From Psychrosphaera sp. (GTDB taxonomy: Bacteria; Pseudomonadota; Gammaproteobacteria; Enterobacterales; Alteromonadaceae), in contig JAOHFM010000005.1 of the NCBI GenBank assembly GCA_028098005.1, positions 1 to 57,640 of the forward strand: 57,640 nt of DNA. Reading direction: 5' to 3'. A program made the position numbers and the translations under genes. Shown in pieces: positions 19,368 through 27,667 of the stretch (position 1 is the first letter of the stretch; every line of letters begins with the position of its first letter). The notes under the pieces are model-generated. The model worked only from the letters and a program-made list of their open reading frames with translations, was not told the DNA's origin and searched no databases.

Positions 19368-20324
19368 CTAATCGTTGACATTCGAATTAGATATGAACTC
19401 TCGCAGCTTAGGGGTGTCGGCAATAGCGATGCCCGTTTGTTGTGTTTTCGCTTTATACATAGCTTCGTCAGCAGACTTTAGGAGCTCATTAGCTGTCTTG
19501 CCATGAAGATCAAAAATGGCACCACCAATACTGGCTTCAACAATTATATTTTTTACAGCTTGCTGTGATGTTTCTACCGCATAAGCACCACTAATAACAT
19601 CAAATTTTATTTTTGCTAGCTGTCTTAGGTGAGTAAGCTCAGTCACATTTGGCGCCAACAATACAAACTCGTCACCCCCAAATCGCGCAACATAATCAGA
19701 ACCTCTATTAAACACATTTAATCTTGAACCAACAGATTTTAGAATTTGATCACCCACTAGATGGCCATATTCATCATTTATTTGTTTGAAGTTATCTAAA
19801 TCTATAAACAGCAAAGCAAAAGGCTTGTCATAACGTAATCCTTCACTGATCATTTCTTCTAATTTAACATTAAAAGATTCTCTGTTATTGAGTAGTGTTA
19901 ATGCATCTCTGAATACATTTTCTTCTAGACTTTTCATTAATGCAAAACGCTCTTTTGAAAAGCGAATTGATCGTATTAATAATGATTTATGAAGGTCAGA
20001 TTTTGGAATGTAATCTTGGGCACCTAATTGTATAGCTCGCTCGCCTGTAACTTCATCGTCATACCCTGTTAAAACAATGATAGGAAAATCTCTAGCGAAT
20101 TTTTTTACTTTTACTAAAGTTTCAAGGCCAACGCTGTCAGGTAAATTTAAATCAATTATTAGCAAGTCAGGTGACATACTTTTCATCCCAGCTTCTAAGT
20201 CGGCGACTTTTTCAAAGTTTGACAACTTGAAGTGTGATTTGAAATTACCTATCAGCATTGACTTCACCAAATAAACGTCATCTTTGCTATCTTCTAAAAA
20301 ATATATTAGTTGGTCATTCATCAT
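19368..20324 (-). CDS. Response regulator with GGDEF diguanylate cyclase output
   Basis: This 318-residue protein has a receiver (phospho-acceptor Asp58 in LLIIDLNLP, Lys in YIPKSD) joined to a GGDEF domain (about 140-300). The active-site loop FGGDEF (216-220) is intact, and RGSD (207-210) five residues upstream is a complete product-inhibition I-site. It should make cyclic-di-GMP from two GTP when phosphorylated. The ATG overlaps the stop of the small receiver gene (TAATG), which itself follows the ethylene-receptor-like kinase by 9 bases, so the three form one operon. The inferred chain is membrane kinase to receiver(s) to c-di-GMP. A second ATG follows directly (MM), so the start may be one codon later. 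Confidence 0.92.
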   Translation of the reverse strand: MMNDQLIYFLEDSKDDVYLVKSMLIGNFKSHFKLSNFEKVADLEAGMKSMSPDLLIIDLNLPDSVGLETLVKVKKFARDFPIIVLTGYDDEVTGERAIQLGAQDYIPKSDLHKSLLIRSIRFSKERFALMKSLEENVFRDALTLLNNRESFNVKLEEMISEGLRYDKPFALLFIDLDNFKQINDEYGHLVGDQILKSVGSRLNVFNRGSDYVARFGGDEFVLLAPNVTELTHLRQLAKIKFDVISGAYAVETSQQAVKNIIVEASIGGAIFDLHGKTANELLKSADEAMYKAKTQQTGIAIADTPKLREFISNSNVND

Positions 20325-20746
20325 TAATGTACCTTTGGTAATTCACAATAATTAAACCAATATTCCTTGGTTATGTTTAGAAAGTTTGCCAGGTCGCTCT
20401 TATTTGCTTGTTTTATAAAATAAGATTTCGCACCTAAATCGTAAGCCATTTCTATGTCCTTTGGGTCACTTGAAGTTGTGTATATAACAATCGCAAATTT
20501 ACTAACGATACCGTCTATGTTTAGTTTGTTAAGTACATCAATTCCTGAAACTTTTGGTAAATTTAAATCTAGGAAAATCAGTGGTGGTGGTGATTTTTTT
20601 TCATTTAGTTGTTCATAAATAAACGTCAGTAAGGTATCACCGTCATTAAAAACAGAGACATTGCATTCTACTTTTGAATCAGTGACGGCCTTTTTAAAAA
20701 AATAGACATCGTCATTATCATCGTCAACTAAAATTATGTTGTTCAT
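20324..20746 (-). CDS. Stand-alone receiver, Rcp1-like
   Basis: A 140-residue CheY-fold protein with no output domain. The acidic pair is in LVDDDNDD, the acceptor is Asp60 in LIFLDLNLPKVSG, and the Thr/Lys positions are in IYTTSS and YFIKQA. The opening and the long alpha-beta insert (EQLNEKKSPPPLIF) are those of the Rcp1 class that pairs with phytochrome-type and PAS-rich kinases. It lies 9 bases after the kinase stop and overlaps the receiver-GGDEF gene. It may be the direct phosphate acceptor, a phosphate sink or an adapter. Confidence 0.92.
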   Translation of the reverse strand: MNNIILVDDDNDDVYFFKKAVTDSKVECNVSVFNDGDTLLTFIYEQLNEKKSPPPLIFLDLNLPKVSGIDVLNKLNIDGIVSKFAIVIYTTSSDPKDIEMAYDLGAKSYFIKQANKSDLANFLNITKEYWFNYCELPKVH

Positions 20747-20755
20747 AGTTAGCTC

Positions 20756-23431
20756 TTACCTAGGAAGTGTTACTTTAAAGGTAGTACCCACACCTAATTT
20801 ACTAGAACACTCTATACCACCGTCGTGGATTTTGCATACTTGTTTGCATATAGCTAAACCGATACCACTGCCTTGATATCTATCTTTACTGTGCAATCGT
20901 TTAAAGGGCTCAAAAATTTGGGTGAAATACTTTTCTTCCATACCAATTCCATTATCCTTAATACTTATAATAGTAGAGTATTCTGTTATTTCAGCCTTTA
21001 TTTCAACGACCGGCTTAACGTGCGATCTAAACTTTAAGGCATTTCCAATTAGGTTTTGTAGGAGTTGTATAAAAAGCGACTTGTCAGCATTAAGTTTTAC
21101 CTCACCATTAATGACTTTGATCTCTGCATTACTTTCTTCAATTGCTATCTGCAGTTGGTCAGAGGCGATTAAAACAAGCTCTTTCAACTCGAACTCAGTT
21201 TTATGCATAGAGTAATTGTTAATTTGTGAAAGCCCTAGAATGTCGGCAATCATCACTCTCATTCTGGACGAAGCGTCCTTGATGCGCTCAAATTGATATT
21301 TACTATCACTATCTAAATCATAATTATTAGCTAATGTTTCTGACAACATGTCAGTGAAGGTTAGTATCTTCCGTAAAGGTTCTTGTAAGTCATGTGATGC
21401 AACCATGGCAAAACGTTCCAAGTATGAATTTGACTCTTGAAGTGAATCTAATAATTGAATTTGCTCTGAAATATCAATAAATGTAGTGAGCATAATTAAT
21501 GGATTATTGTTTTCATCACGTTTGATAATCGACGTGTAGGTGCGACACCACTTCCATGTTCCATTTTTATGTCGGTAGCGATACTGAATAGAATGCGATG
21601 AGTTATTTGGCGCCTGAATTACTAACTCAAGGTGTGCAGATAAACTTTGTAGATCATCTGGGTGATAAAGGCTCAATCTATCCCTAATGTTATGAATATC
21701 TTCTAAACTGTAACCTAAAATGTCGGTGTATCTTTGATTAATTTTGACAACTTTTTGGGTTGATAAATCAAATAAACTGATTCCGCAAATACTTGAATCT
21801 ATAATGTTTTCTAAAAATAGTTTGTTTTCACTAAGCTGTCTCTCAACTACTTTTTGTGATGTAATTTCAATGGAGGATGCTACTACTTTAATAACACGCT
21901 CATTATCAATGATAGGGTAGAGAGAAGTGTGGTACCAACGAGGAATTCCTTTCTCTGGTATCATTTCCGTATACTCTATAACTTTTTTTACGTCGACACA
22001 GGCCTGTAGGTTATCTACTAACTTCTCCGCTATAGCTTCATTTAGAATATCAGGTGGTATTTCTGAAACCCGTTTACCTGCAAAGCTATCCGGTTCCGAA
22101 CCTAGTTTTTCGCTGGCGGTTCTATTAAATAAAAGGAATCTAAATTGTTGGTTTTTCTCAACAGAAACAATCCAGATAGAATTGTTAGCGCCTTCATATA
22201 TTGCATTTAATAGTTCTTTTTTTTCAGCGACTTGTAATTTTAATGCTTTGCTGTCTTGAATGTACCGTAGAGACCCAGACATTGTCTTTGCTTGGCCAGC
22301 GTCATTAAAAAATGTTTTACCGATTAAATTAAACCAACCAAACTCTCGATTTGCATTAAGCCCCAAATATTCAACAGAGAACCGTTCTTTATTTTTTAAT
22401 CCATTTTTAAAGGCTTCAATTACTGGCTCAACATAATCTTTGTGAATATGAGCTTTCCAAGTTTCAATTGAAGTTGCTTTACCATTTGCTGCAATTAATT
22501 GCTCAAATTGCTCTGACCAATTAATCGAATCTGCCGCCACGTTGTATTCCCAAACGCCATCTTCTGCAGCATCTATTGCACGGTGCAACTTTTGATTTGA
22601 TTCTAAAAGTTGCCTTTTAACGTCTTCAATTTCGGATAAGTTTTGCAAAGTGAAAATATAATATGGAGCACCATCAAACACTTTTGTAACAAGGGTGACT
22701 TCTGCAGGGAAAGAGTCGTCGTTCACCTTTTTGAACCGCAATACAGTTTTAGATTCAATATTATGCACGTCCGATTTTGTGCTAATTGAGTTTATAAACT
22801 CAGAGCTAGTAACGTCATCAAGGTCGAGTAACTCCTTTATATTTGCCTCTCCAAGGTGTTTTTGAGTAATTTTGGTATCGGAACAAAATGCTTCATTAAA
22901 CATAATGACATCAAATTTTTTGTCCAGTAAACATGCACCAATTGGCATTGAATCGATCATGAATTGAACTAATTTTTGCTGTTCAATTTGAATGGAAAGC
23001 TGATTTTTTTGTTTAGAAACATCGTTAAACTCTTGTTTTATGCCTTCTATTTGTTGTGGAGTTGTAATGTTAATTAAAGCGGGTACAACACGATAAAGAT
23101 ATATAGCAGTGGCAAAGGAAACGATTGCTGTAATGACTTTTAATATACCATGCCAGCCATACATCCCTTGCCAAATGGTAACTATGCTAAATAAATGCGT
23201 TATACCACAGCATAAAATAAACATAGAGAACAGCAACATTACTTTACGGTAGCCAATGTCCGGGCGCTTATGGACGACTAAAACTAGAGCAATAGGAATT
23301 GAAAAGTATGCAATTGCAATTACTAAATCAGCAATTACATTTGTCCAGAGAATATGAGGTTGCCACAAATAGCAGTGGCCATGAGGCATATAATCATTGA
23401 AGAAAAAGGTATCTAAATTATTTGATTCCAT
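20756..23431 (-). CDS. Sensor histidine kinase with ethylene-receptor-like (ETR1-type) membrane domain and multiple PAS domains
   Basis: This 891-residue protein begins with a three-helix membrane domain (about 25-120) closely matching the ethylene-binding domain of plant ETR1: IADLVIAIAYFSIP, then FILCCGITHLFSIVTIW. The residues known to be needed for copper/ethylene binding in ETR1 (Asp25, Tyr32, Cys65, His69) are all present at Asp35, Tyr42, Cys75 and His79, with identical spacing. A coiled coil and four PAS-like domains follow (about 158-265, 283-395, 405-525, 536-655). The kinase is of the phytochrome-like type with His680 in ASHDLQEPLRK, N box near 793-800, DNGIGM and GSGIGLA. There is no receiver on the chain; two receivers follow in the operon. 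Ligand identity is inference: the domain family also occurs in bacteria where the ligand is untested. Confidence 0.92.
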   Translation of the reverse strand: MESNNLDTFFFNDYMPHGHCYLWQPHILWTNVIADLVIAIAYFSIPIALVLVVHKRPDIGYRKVMLLFSMFILCCGITHLFSIVTIWQGMYGWHGILKVITAIVSFATAIYLYRVVPALINITTPQQIEGIKQEFNDVSKQKNQLSIQIEQQKLVQFMIDSMPIGACLLDKKFDVIMFNEAFCSDTKITQKHLGEANIKELLDLDDVTSSEFINSISTKSDVHNIESKTVLRFKKVNDDSFPAEVTLVTKVFDGAPYYIFTLQNLSEIEDVKRQLLESNQKLHRAIDAAEDGVWEYNVAADSINWSEQFEQLIAANGKATSIETWKAHIHKDYVEPVIEAFKNGLKNKERFSVEYLGLNANREFGWFNLIGKTFFNDAGQAKTMSGSLRYIQDSKALKLQVAEKKELLNAIYEGANNSIWIVSVEKNQQFRFLLFNRTASEKLGSEPDSFAGKRVSEIPPDILNEAIAEKLVDNLQACVDVKKVIEYTEMIPEKGIPRWYHTSLYPIIDNERVIKVVASSIEITSQKVVERQLSENKLFLENIIDSSICGISLFDLSTQKVVKINQRYTDILGYSLEDIHNIRDRLSLYHPDDLQSLSAHLELVIQAPNNSSHSIQYRYRHKNGTWKWCRTYTSIIKRDENNNPLIMLTTFIDISEQIQLLDSLQESNSYLERFAMVASHDLQEPLRKILTFTDMLSETLANNYDLDSDSKYQFERIKDASSRMRVMIADILGLSQINNYSMHKTEFELKELVLIASDQLQIAIEESNAEIKVINGEVKLNADKSLFIQLLQNLIGNALKFRSHVKPVVEIKAEITEYSTIISIKDNGIGMEEKYFTQIFEPFKRLHSKDRYQGSGIGLAICKQVCKIHDGGIECSSKLGVGTTFKVTLPR

Positions 23432-23732
23432 TATAGCCCCACTTAAAACCCAAATAGCCCCTATAGCATTTTATAGCCTATAGGATCAGTTTTAGCCTAA
23501 AAAAGTAGCAAAGTCCAAATAAATGGTAAAAAAACAAATAAATTCAAGTGGTTATATTGGGTACAAGAGGGGCAGGATTTTCTTACCAGTTGTTTTTTCT
23601 AAGAAAAATACGGTGCTAAATTGGTAACTTTATAACGTTTGCTGTGATTTTAACTATAACTCTATAAAAGTATTGGTAATTATTAACAAATAAGCTAACT
23701 TTTAGAGTACTAGATTAATTTAAAGGACCGAA
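23432..23732. repeat. Divergent intergenic region with phased TAGCC repeats
   Basis: 301 bases between the divergent ethylene-receptor-like kinase and the large hybrid kinase. Next to the minus-strand start, TAGCC occurs at 23434, 23455, 23474 and 23493 (steps 21, 19, 19), with a near copy TAGCA at 23464. The inner part also forms CCTATAG/CTATAGG inverted repeats. About two helical turns between copies suggests an array of operator sites on one DNA face. The rest is AT-rich with no ORF or recognised promoter. Confidence 0.45.
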
Positions 23733-26700
23733 TTGTTGCTTAGTAAACAACCTATGTTCAGATCTCTTCCTGCAATGTGCGCTATTGTCGTGATGCTATT
23801 AGGGAGCCTTGTGATGATGGGCTGGCTAGTGGAAAGTCATTCAATCGTCCAATTGCATGAAAGCTTCGCACCAATGCAGTTTAATACTGCGTTGTTATTT
23901 CTTTTGTCTGGCACAAGCTTGTGGGTTTTAACTGAGGGTCAACTAAAGCCGGCAAGAATAATCGGTTTTATCATTTTTGTTCTAGCCCTCATGTCTACAA
24001 TTCAATATGTTTTGAACATTAATACCGGGCTAGACGAACTATTTGTTTCTCACTTTACTGATGTAAATACAGCGTCGCCAGGAAGAATGGCCCCTAATAC
24101 TGGGATCTGTTTTGCGCTGATTGGCCTTTTATTAATGTTGCTAAAACCGTTTTCTCTAAAACATTGGTCTCTTCACTTTGGCATCACCTTAACAACAATA
24201 GCATTGGGTATGGCATCAGTTGCACTTGCTGGGTACTTTAATAATGTAACAACCACTTATGGTTGGGGTCAGATGACACACATGGCCTTACATACTTGCA
24301 TTGGCTTTATAATTATTTCTATTGGGCTAATTGCCTTTTTCTTGCAAAAAACTCAATCATATGAAGTTAAGGTTAAATCAACGCTATTACTTTTCATATT
24401 TTTTCTGTCAGTCACATTGACTATTTATCAAGCTCTATTAGGGCATGAGCGACTTCAGCTAGAAAAAAGACTGTCGTTTTACTTACGTCATGTTGAGTCG
24501 GATATCAATAGTAACCTATTAGCCAATGCTAATAGGTTGGCTCAGTTTAAAGAAGTTTTGCAGAGTAAGAGTTTAAACAATACGGACTTACTCGAAAGAT
24601 ACTTTTCAAATGTACAGCACAACAAAGGTTTAATTTCCTTTCAAGCAGGCAGCAAAGATCACACTTGGGTTCAACCAAGCTTATCCTTAGATTTTGACAA
24701 ACTCGGTAAGTTTCTGAAAAATTTAGACGAAAGCAATTATATACAAACACAGACAGATAAAGCTTACGTTGTAAACCTTAATCAATTTGCAGATATCAAT
24801 GAGTATTTTTTGATCTTTTTCAAAACCTCAAATTCAGAGCCAGAAATTTTACAGCTCTTTGACGCCAATTCATTCCTACGCGAATTAGAATCTCGTTATA
24901 GAGATTTTAATATCGACATTCAGGTCATTGACGCTAAGGGGCATCCTGTTAACCATTTCGTCGCATTAAATGAAAGTAAAGACATTGTTTCTTTTGGAAG
25001 AAGGCTACCAACGACAGGGTGGTTAATTAAGCTCTACTCCACCAAGGAAAACTTAAGTGAAGGAAGCTTAGCAAATGTTATTTTGATATTCGGTATTGTT
25101 CTGTGTGGACTCATAGCAGGAATCGCTAAACTTTTAATTAATAGCAGAGAGCGATCTATTGAGATTCTATCCGAATCGGAAGAGAGAAAAAAAGCGCTTC
25201 AAAAAGCAAATGAAGCCCGCCTTATCAATGAAATGGCAAGGAAAGTCTCAGGTTTAGGTATATGGGTTTGGGATTTGAGTAAAAATAAAGTGTCTTGGGA
25301 CAGTAATATGTTTGCGGCACACCAACTGGACCCGAAATCACTTGATGAGTCGTCTCTTTATAAATCTTGGGTAGAGTGCTTGCATCCTGAGGATGCTGAG
25401 AGGGTGGAGTCGAGCTTGCTTCAGGCGGTGAAAGAGAAGAAAGATTGGTATTGCTCCTTTAGATTAAACCTTAATAACGGGGCCGTTAAATATATGGTTG
25501 CGTCCGGTACTTGTATTCTTGATGAGCGTGGCGACGCCATTAAAATGGTTGGCGGGAATTTTGATGTTACCGAACTTAGAGAAGCACAAGAGCATTTAGT
25601 AAAACTTAAAGAGCAGTCGGAACAAAATAGTTTAGCTAAGAGTCAGTTTTTAGCTAATATGAGTCATGAAATTCGTACGCCAATGAATGGGGTACTAGGT
25701 ATTACCGACCTCCTGCAACAAACGTCGTTAACGCCTATACAGAAAGAGTATTTGGATCTTATCGTCAACTCTGCGACATCACTACTTAGAATTTTAAACG
25801 ATATCTTAGACCAGTCAAAAATTGAAGCTGGCATGATGGAGTTAGTAGAAGAGCATTTTTCACTGGATAACAAAATTGGCGACCTTTTAAAAGGGTTTGC
25901 TCCCACTGCCCATCAAAAAATGATTGAGCTTGAATATAGCATTGACAGTCATGTCCCTAGCTGCATTTGCGCTGATGCAACTCGTATTGGCCAAATTGTA
26001 TTTAATGTAGTGGGTAATGCCGTAAAGTTTACACAAACCGGAGAAGTCGTATTAGAAGTTAGTTCTCAAAAGTTAGATACCGAGCTAGAGCCTGGCCAAG
26101 CATTTACATTAATAATCACGATTAAAGACACTGGCATAGGCATGGCAGAGGAAAAGCTAGACCTAATATTTGAACCTTTTGGTCAGGTAGACAGCACAAC
26201 AACGCGCCGGTTTGGGGGGACAGGTTTAGGCTTACCTATTGTAAAACAGCTGGTGAGTTTGATGGGGGGCAGCGTCGAAGTTTCAAGTCAACCAGCGTTA
26301 GGTAGTGAATTTAAAATAAGTATTCCTGTTAAAAAAGGGGATATTGAGGAGCTAAGTGCAGAAGAGGGGCATGCGCACATAATTAATAAGTTTGATTTTA
26401 CCGGAATCACATGTTTAGTGGTTGACGATAACTCAATTAATCGGCGTTGGTTAAAAAGTATGATTAACTCATGGGGATGTAAGTTAATCGTTGCGAGTAC
26501 TGGCGACCAAGCATTGGCACTGTTTGACACTGAAATTGAATCTGGAGGTAAAGTAGATGTGATTTTTGTTGATCGCGATATGCCTCAAAGTGATGGATTT
26601 CAATTTATACAAGACTTAAAGCATAAGTATAAAAACATCCCTAGAACAATAATGATGCTAACCTCCAACGGCATAAGTGACTCTATTGCTCAAATTGAAG

Positions 26701-27641
26701 CTGAGGGCATAGAGCATTATTTGTTAAAACCAGTAAAGCAGTCGGAAGTATTTAATATGCTGATGAATGTACTGGAAGTAGATAGGCCAGATCTGCAACA
26801 GTCTAAAAAAGACATGCTTCGCCCTCCTGAAGTATTACTAAATATACTTGTGGCAGAAGACAATCCAATTAATAGTCGTTTAGTTCATGATATTTTGACA
26901 TACAGAGGTCATCAATCAACCTTAGTGTTTAATGGTAGGCAAGCTGTTGAGCAGTTTAAAGGTAGTGATTACGATGTGATTTTAATGGATGTGCAAATGC
27001 CCGAAATGGATGGATTAGAGGCAACTAAGTTAATTAGACAATTTGAGGTAGGTAAAGGCCGTACACCGATTAAAATTATTGGCCTGACTGCACATGCTTT
27101 ATCTGGTGATCGACAAATATGCATTGATGCAGGTATGGACAATTACTTGACGAAACCTGTGGACTCTAAACATTTGTTGTTAACAATTGAGTCGTATTTT
27201 GCTAGTAAAGAAAAATCCGTAAATCCAAAAGTTATCAAAACAATTGAACCAACTAGCCCCGAGGTTGAAACAAAGGTAGCCTCCGTAGAGTATAAGTATC
27301 TCAGTATTTCTGGTATTAACCGTGTTTCTGGCGGGCGAAAAGAAACGATAGAGGCGATCACTGATATGACAATTAAAATTTTGCCTCAGGAGCTTGAAGA
27401 TGTTGATGAGTTGATTAAAGATGGTGAAAACATTTCATTAGCTAAGTTATTCCATAGAGTAAAAGGAATGCTGGCTAATTTATCGGGCTCCGCATTCAAT
27501 AGTGATTTTATAGAGTTAGAGAAGCTAGCAATAGACAACAATTTAGAGGATTTAGAAAAACATTGGTTAACGACTAGAGTTAATCTTGAGGTATTTCTCG
27601 CAGAGCTTAAAAACTACATATCTAGGAATAACGAAGACTAG
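23733..27641 (+). CDS. Large hybrid histidine kinase: membrane sensor, PAS, HK, two receivers, Hpt
   Basis: This 1302-residue protein starts at TTG (23733 or 23736), with AAAGGA at 23722-23727; the first ATG would be seven codons on. A multi-helix membrane region (about 12-210, six or seven helices) is followed by another helix (215-235), a periplasmic or extracytoplasmic segment (about 236-445), and a helix (448-470). Then come a PAS domain (500-615), HisKA with His645 in ANMSHEIRTPMNG, and HATPase (DTGIGM near 799-804, GGTGLGL near 828-834). Receiver 1 has Asp947 in IFVDRDMP, receiver 2 has Asp1086 in VILMDVQMP, and the Hpt has His1241 in LFHRVKG. It is a self-contained phosphorelay. It is the first of three genes (26 bases to the next) with a NarX-type kinase and a NarL-type regulator, which may be its final acceptor. 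Confidence 0.92.
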   Translation: MLLSKQPMFRSLPAMCAIVVMLLGSLVMMGWLVESHSIVQLHESFAPMQFNTALLFLLSGTSLWVLTEGQLKPARIIGFIIFVLALMSTIQYVLNINTGLDELFVSHFTDVNTASPGRMAPNTGICFALIGLLLMLLKPFSLKHWSLHFGITLTTIALGMASVALAGYFNNVTTTYGWGQMTHMALHTCIGFIIISIGLIAFFLQKTQSYEVKVKSTLLLFIFFLSVTLTIYQALLGHERLQLEKRLSFYLRHVESDINSNLLANANRLAQFKEVLQSKSLNNTDLLERYFSNVQHNKGLISFQAGSKDHTWVQPSLSLDFDKLGKFLKNLDESNYIQTQTDKAYVVNLNQFADINEYFLIFFKTSNSEPEILQLFDANSFLRELESRYRDFNIDIQVIDAKGHPVNHFVALNESKDIVSFGRRLPTTGWLIKLYSTKENLSEGSLANVILIFGIVLCGLIAGIAKLLINSRERSIEILSESEERKKALQKANEARLINEMARKVSGLGIWVWDLSKNKVSWDSNMFAAHQLDPKSLDESSLYKSWVECLHPEDAERVESSLLQAVKEKKDWYCSFRLNLNNGAVKYMVASGTCILDERGDAIKMVGGNFDVTELREAQEHLVKLKEQSEQNSLAKSQFLANMSHEIRTPMNGVLGITDLLQQTSLTPIQKEYLDLIVNSATSLLRILNDILDQSKIEAGMMELVEEHFSLDNKIGDLLKGFAPTAHQKMIELEYSIDSHVPSCICADATRIGQIVFNVVGNAVKFTQTGEVVLEVSSQKLDTELEPGQAFTLIITIKDTGIGMAEEKLDLIFEPFGQVDSTTTRRFGGTGLGLPIVKQLVSLMGGSVEVSSQPALGSEFKISIPVKKGDIEELSAEEGHAHIINKFDFTGITCLVVDDNSINRRWLKSMINSWGCKLIVASTGDQALALFDTEIESGGKVDVIFVDRDMPQSDGFQFIQDLKHKYKNIPRTIMMLTSNGISDSIAQIEAEGIEHYLLKPVKQSEVFNMLMNVLEVDRPDLQQSKKDMLRPPEVLLNILVAEDNPINSRLVHDILTYRGHQSTLVFNGRQAVEQFKGSDYDVILMDVQMPEMDGLEATKLIRQFEVGKGRTPIKIIGLTAHALSGDRQICIDAGMDNYLTKPVDSKHLLLTIESYFASKEKSVNPKVIKTIEPTSPEVETKVASVEYKYLSISGINRVSGGRKETIEAITDMTIKILPQELEDVDELIKDGENISLAKLFHRVKGMLANLSGSAFNSDFIELEKLAIDNNLEDLEKHWLTTRVNLEVFLAELKNYISRNNED

Positions 27642-27667
27642 TCAATGAAAAAGGACAGGGAGGTTAT

